The translations under genes and the position numbers were made by a program. From positions 434,001 through 498,000 of the forward strand of contig NZ_CANLGU010000001.1 in assembly GCF_947490405.1 (NCBI RefSeq): DNA of 64,000 nt. Reading direction: 5' to 3'. Positions within the stretch are counted from its first letter, which is position 1. Each line of letters starts with the position of its first letter. Shown piece by piece: positions 62,490 through 64,000 of the stretch. The stretch comes from an uncultured Algibacter sp. GTDB taxonomy: Bacteria; Bacteroidota; Bacteroidia; Flavobacteriales; Flavobacteriaceae. The notes under the pieces are model-generated. The model was not told the DNA's origin and did no database searches. It worked only from the letters and a program-made list of their open reading frames with translations.

Positions 62490-63545
62490 ATGGCAATAAA
62501 GTCACTACACAAACGCGAGAGCGATTTAGCAAACAGCAACAGGCAATTAGAAATTCTGTCTAATGGTATTTTTAAAAATGGAGAATTACCAACATTTAAA
62601 GATAAAATATCAGAAACAGATCAGTTTCCTTTAAAAGCAAAAAAGCTAGAAATATTACAAATTAATGTAGGTTACATGTGTAATCAAGTTTGCGAACATT
62701 GTCATGTTGATGCTGGTCCAGACCGTAAAGAAATCATGACCAGAGAAACCATGCAGCAATGTTTGGACGTTATAAAAAATACAGGTGCACATACTTTAGA
62801 TCTAACGGGAGGCGCACCAGAAATGAATCCTGATTTCCGTTGGTTTGTTGAAGAAGCTGCAAAAGTTGGTATTAAAGATTTTATTGTGCGATCTAATCTA
62901 ACCATCATCAGAGCCAATAAAAAATATTACGACTTACCCGAATTCTTTAAAAAACACAATGTGCACGTAGTAAGTTCTATGCCACATTGGACACGTGGCA
63001 AAACTGATAAACAGCGTGGTGATGGTGTTTTTGATAAATCCATAAAAGCGCTTCAAGAATTAAATGCTGTTGGTTATGGTATGCCCGGAAGTAGCCTAAA
63101 ATTAGATTTGGTTTATAATCCATCAGGTGCTTTTTTACCAGGTGACCAAATGGCTATGGAAAAAGATTTCAAAAAAGCATTACTCGAAGATTTTGGCATT
63201 CAGTTTCATAATTTATTTGCCATTACTAATTTACCAATCTCACGTTTTTTGGATTACTTAATTGCTTCAGAAAACTATGAAGATTATATGTATTCTCTAG
63301 TTGAAGCCTATAATCCTGCTGCTGTTGAAAATGTAATGTGTACCAATACACTCTCTGTAAGTTGGGATGGTTATTTATTTGATTGCGATTTTAATCAAAT
63401 GCTAGAACTTCCAGTAAATAGTAAAGCAAAACACATATCAGAGTATAACCAAGACTTGTTAGAAGGAAGAAATATTGTTATTTCTCAGCATTGTTATGGT
63501 TGTACAGCTGGCGCAGGAAGTAGTTGTCAAGGAAGCGTTGCTTAA
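62490..63545 (+). CDS. arsS: Radical SAM protein ArsS, arsenosugar biosynthesis
   Basis: This 351-aa radical SAM enzyme has the iron-sulfur cluster motif CxxxCxxC (C64, C68, C71) and the family C-terminal Cys-rich domain ending CYGCTAGAGSSCQGS. In cyanobacteria ArsS forms the 5'-deoxyadenosyl-arsinoyl bond from SAM. Some relatives carry selenocysteine near the C-terminus, but here the position is an ordinary Cys codon (TGT). It is preceded by the peroxidase-like gene and followed by a rhodanese gene 9 bases later. Confidence 0.9.
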   Translation: MAIKSLHKRESDLANSNRQLEILSNGIFKNGELPTFKDKISETDQFPLKAKKLEILQINVGYMCNQVCEHCHVDAGPDRKEIMTRETMQQCLDVIKNTGAHTLDLTGGAPEMNPDFRWFVEEAAKVGIKDFIVRSNLTIIRANKKYYDLPEFFKKHNVHVVSSMPHWTRGKTDKQRGDGVFDKSIKALQELNAVGYGMPGSSLKLDLVYNPSGAFLPGDQMAMEKDFKKALLEDFGIQFHNLFAITNLPISRFLDYLIASENYEDYMYSLVEAYNPAAVENVMCTNTLSVSWDGYLFDCDFNQMLELPVNSKAKHISEYNQDLLEGRNIVISQHCYGCTAGAGSSCQGSVA

Positions 63546-63554
63546 AAGCATGAC

Positions 63555-64000
63555 ATGAAAAACATATTTTTATTCATATTAATTGGTGTTTCTATTTCTG
63601 GATTTTCACAGAAAAAATTATCTAAACTCTTAAAACAACAGAATCAAGAGACGATTCCATACATATCTGTTGAAGCTCTAAGTAATGAAAAAGAAAATGT
63701 TATTTTATTAGATTCTAGAGAAGAAAAAGAATTTAAAACCAGTCATTTACAAGATGCTATTTGTGTGGGTTACGACTCATTTAACTTGGCTTCTATTCAA
63801 CCTAAGCTACCAAATAAAGATTCAAAAATAGTAGTGTATTGTTCTTTAGGTATTCGCTCTGAAGATGTAGCAGAAAAACTTAAAAAAGCAGGATATACCA
63901 ATGTTTACAATTTATATGGTGGTATTTTTGAATGGAAAAACAACGATTTAGAAGTTCTAAATTCACAAGAAAAAACAACAGATTCCATCCACACATTTTC
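63555..64000 (+). CDS. Exported rhodanese-like protein, cut by the window end
   Basis: The ATG at 63555 opens a frame that reaches the window end without a stop (148 codons seen, 3' end missing). A signal peptide (MKNIFLFILIGVSISGFSQ) is followed by a rhodanese domain with ILLDSREEKEF and the active-site Cys96 in VVYCSLGIRS. A rhodanese gene commonly follows arsS in flavobacteria, so it probably belongs to the arsenosugar cluster. Confidence 0.88.
   Translation, partial: MKNIFLFILIGVSISGFSQKKLSKLLKQQNQETIPYISVEALSNEKENVILLDSREEKEFKTSHLQDAICVGYDSFNLASIQPKLPNKDSKIVVYCSLGIRSEDVAEKLKKAGYTNVYNLYGGIFEWKNNDLEVLNSQEKTTDSIHTF

Noticed and set aside
63480-63545. Possible selenocysteine in ArsS
   Set aside because: The C-terminal positions are ordinary TGT codons and the frame ends at TAA; no TGA to recode.

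Overview
The window looks like chromosomal DNA of a marine-type Flavobacteriaceae (Bacteroidota). The reasons are: low G+C; short leaders with the flavobacterial promoter pattern (TTG, then TAnnTTTG); PorU/PorV/GldJ of the type IX secretion system (T9SS) and gliding machinery; a secreted peptidase with a T9SS sorting domain; an Hpt-Adk fusion; a PafA-type phosphatase; and family-typical intergenic repeats. No phage, transposase, plasmid gene or CRISPR array was seen. No gene-free stretch exceeds 300 bases.

Layout. 1-12.2 kb: a giant alpha-2-macroglobulin lipid-free precursor, a LytS/LytTR two-component pair, a serine hydrolase lipoprotein, a lipoprotein plus M64 metallopeptidase pair, and a DUF4136 lipoprotein. 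12.2-19.6 kb: a repeat element, an SdpR/SdpI-like pair with a clear operator, Obg, Hpt-Adk, PurK, PurE and an M3 peptidase. 19.6-25.1 kb: the least understood part. A GbsR/MarR-type regulator lies between two copies of the same inverted repeat and is followed by a tightly packed operon (DoxX-like, DUF2071, membrane methyltransferase, 4-TM protein, soluble methyltransferase). After it come an ECF sigma factor, a zinc-finger anti-sigma protein and a UbiA-like membrane protein. 25.1-30.6 kb: GcvP, then a KAS III/methyltransferase/glycosyltransferase set. 30.6-43.7 kb: nuclease and PafA phosphatase, MlaEF, a SprT-ManC-DUF389 operon, an M28-SDR-HAD operon, PdhA-PdhC, and cytidine deaminase. 43.7-52.3 kb: porV, porU, gldJ, murF. 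52.3-60.7 kb: a PAS-LuxR regulator, tRNA-Val, an exbB-exbD-tonB-folC operon, nhaD, a glutamate-type dehydrogenase and anmK. 60.8-64 kb: an acyl-CoA dehydrogenase and the start of an arsenosugar-type cluster (peroxidase-like protein, ArsS, rhodanese cut by the window end).

How parts fit together. PorU and PorV process and anchor T9SS cargo such as the M64 peptidase at the cell surface, and GldJ links to gliding. The TonB/ExbBD proteins energise outer-membrane uptake. PafA and the adjacent nuclease suggest recovery of phosphate from DNA. PurK, PurE and Hpt-Adk cover purine synthesis and salvage.

Most noteworthy signals: (1) the GbsR-type regulon with twin operators of the form AACTTTCA-N8-TGAAAGTT; (2) four direct repeats with an exact 21-bp period directly upstream of the gldJ promoter; (3) a flavobacterial intergenic-type repeat lying in frame inside the alpha-2-macroglobulin gene; (4) SusC-like plug motifs inside that same protein; (5) two related 60-90 bp intergenic elements and a 40-bp perfect palindrome. 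Family assignments are made by reading motifs, without database searches.
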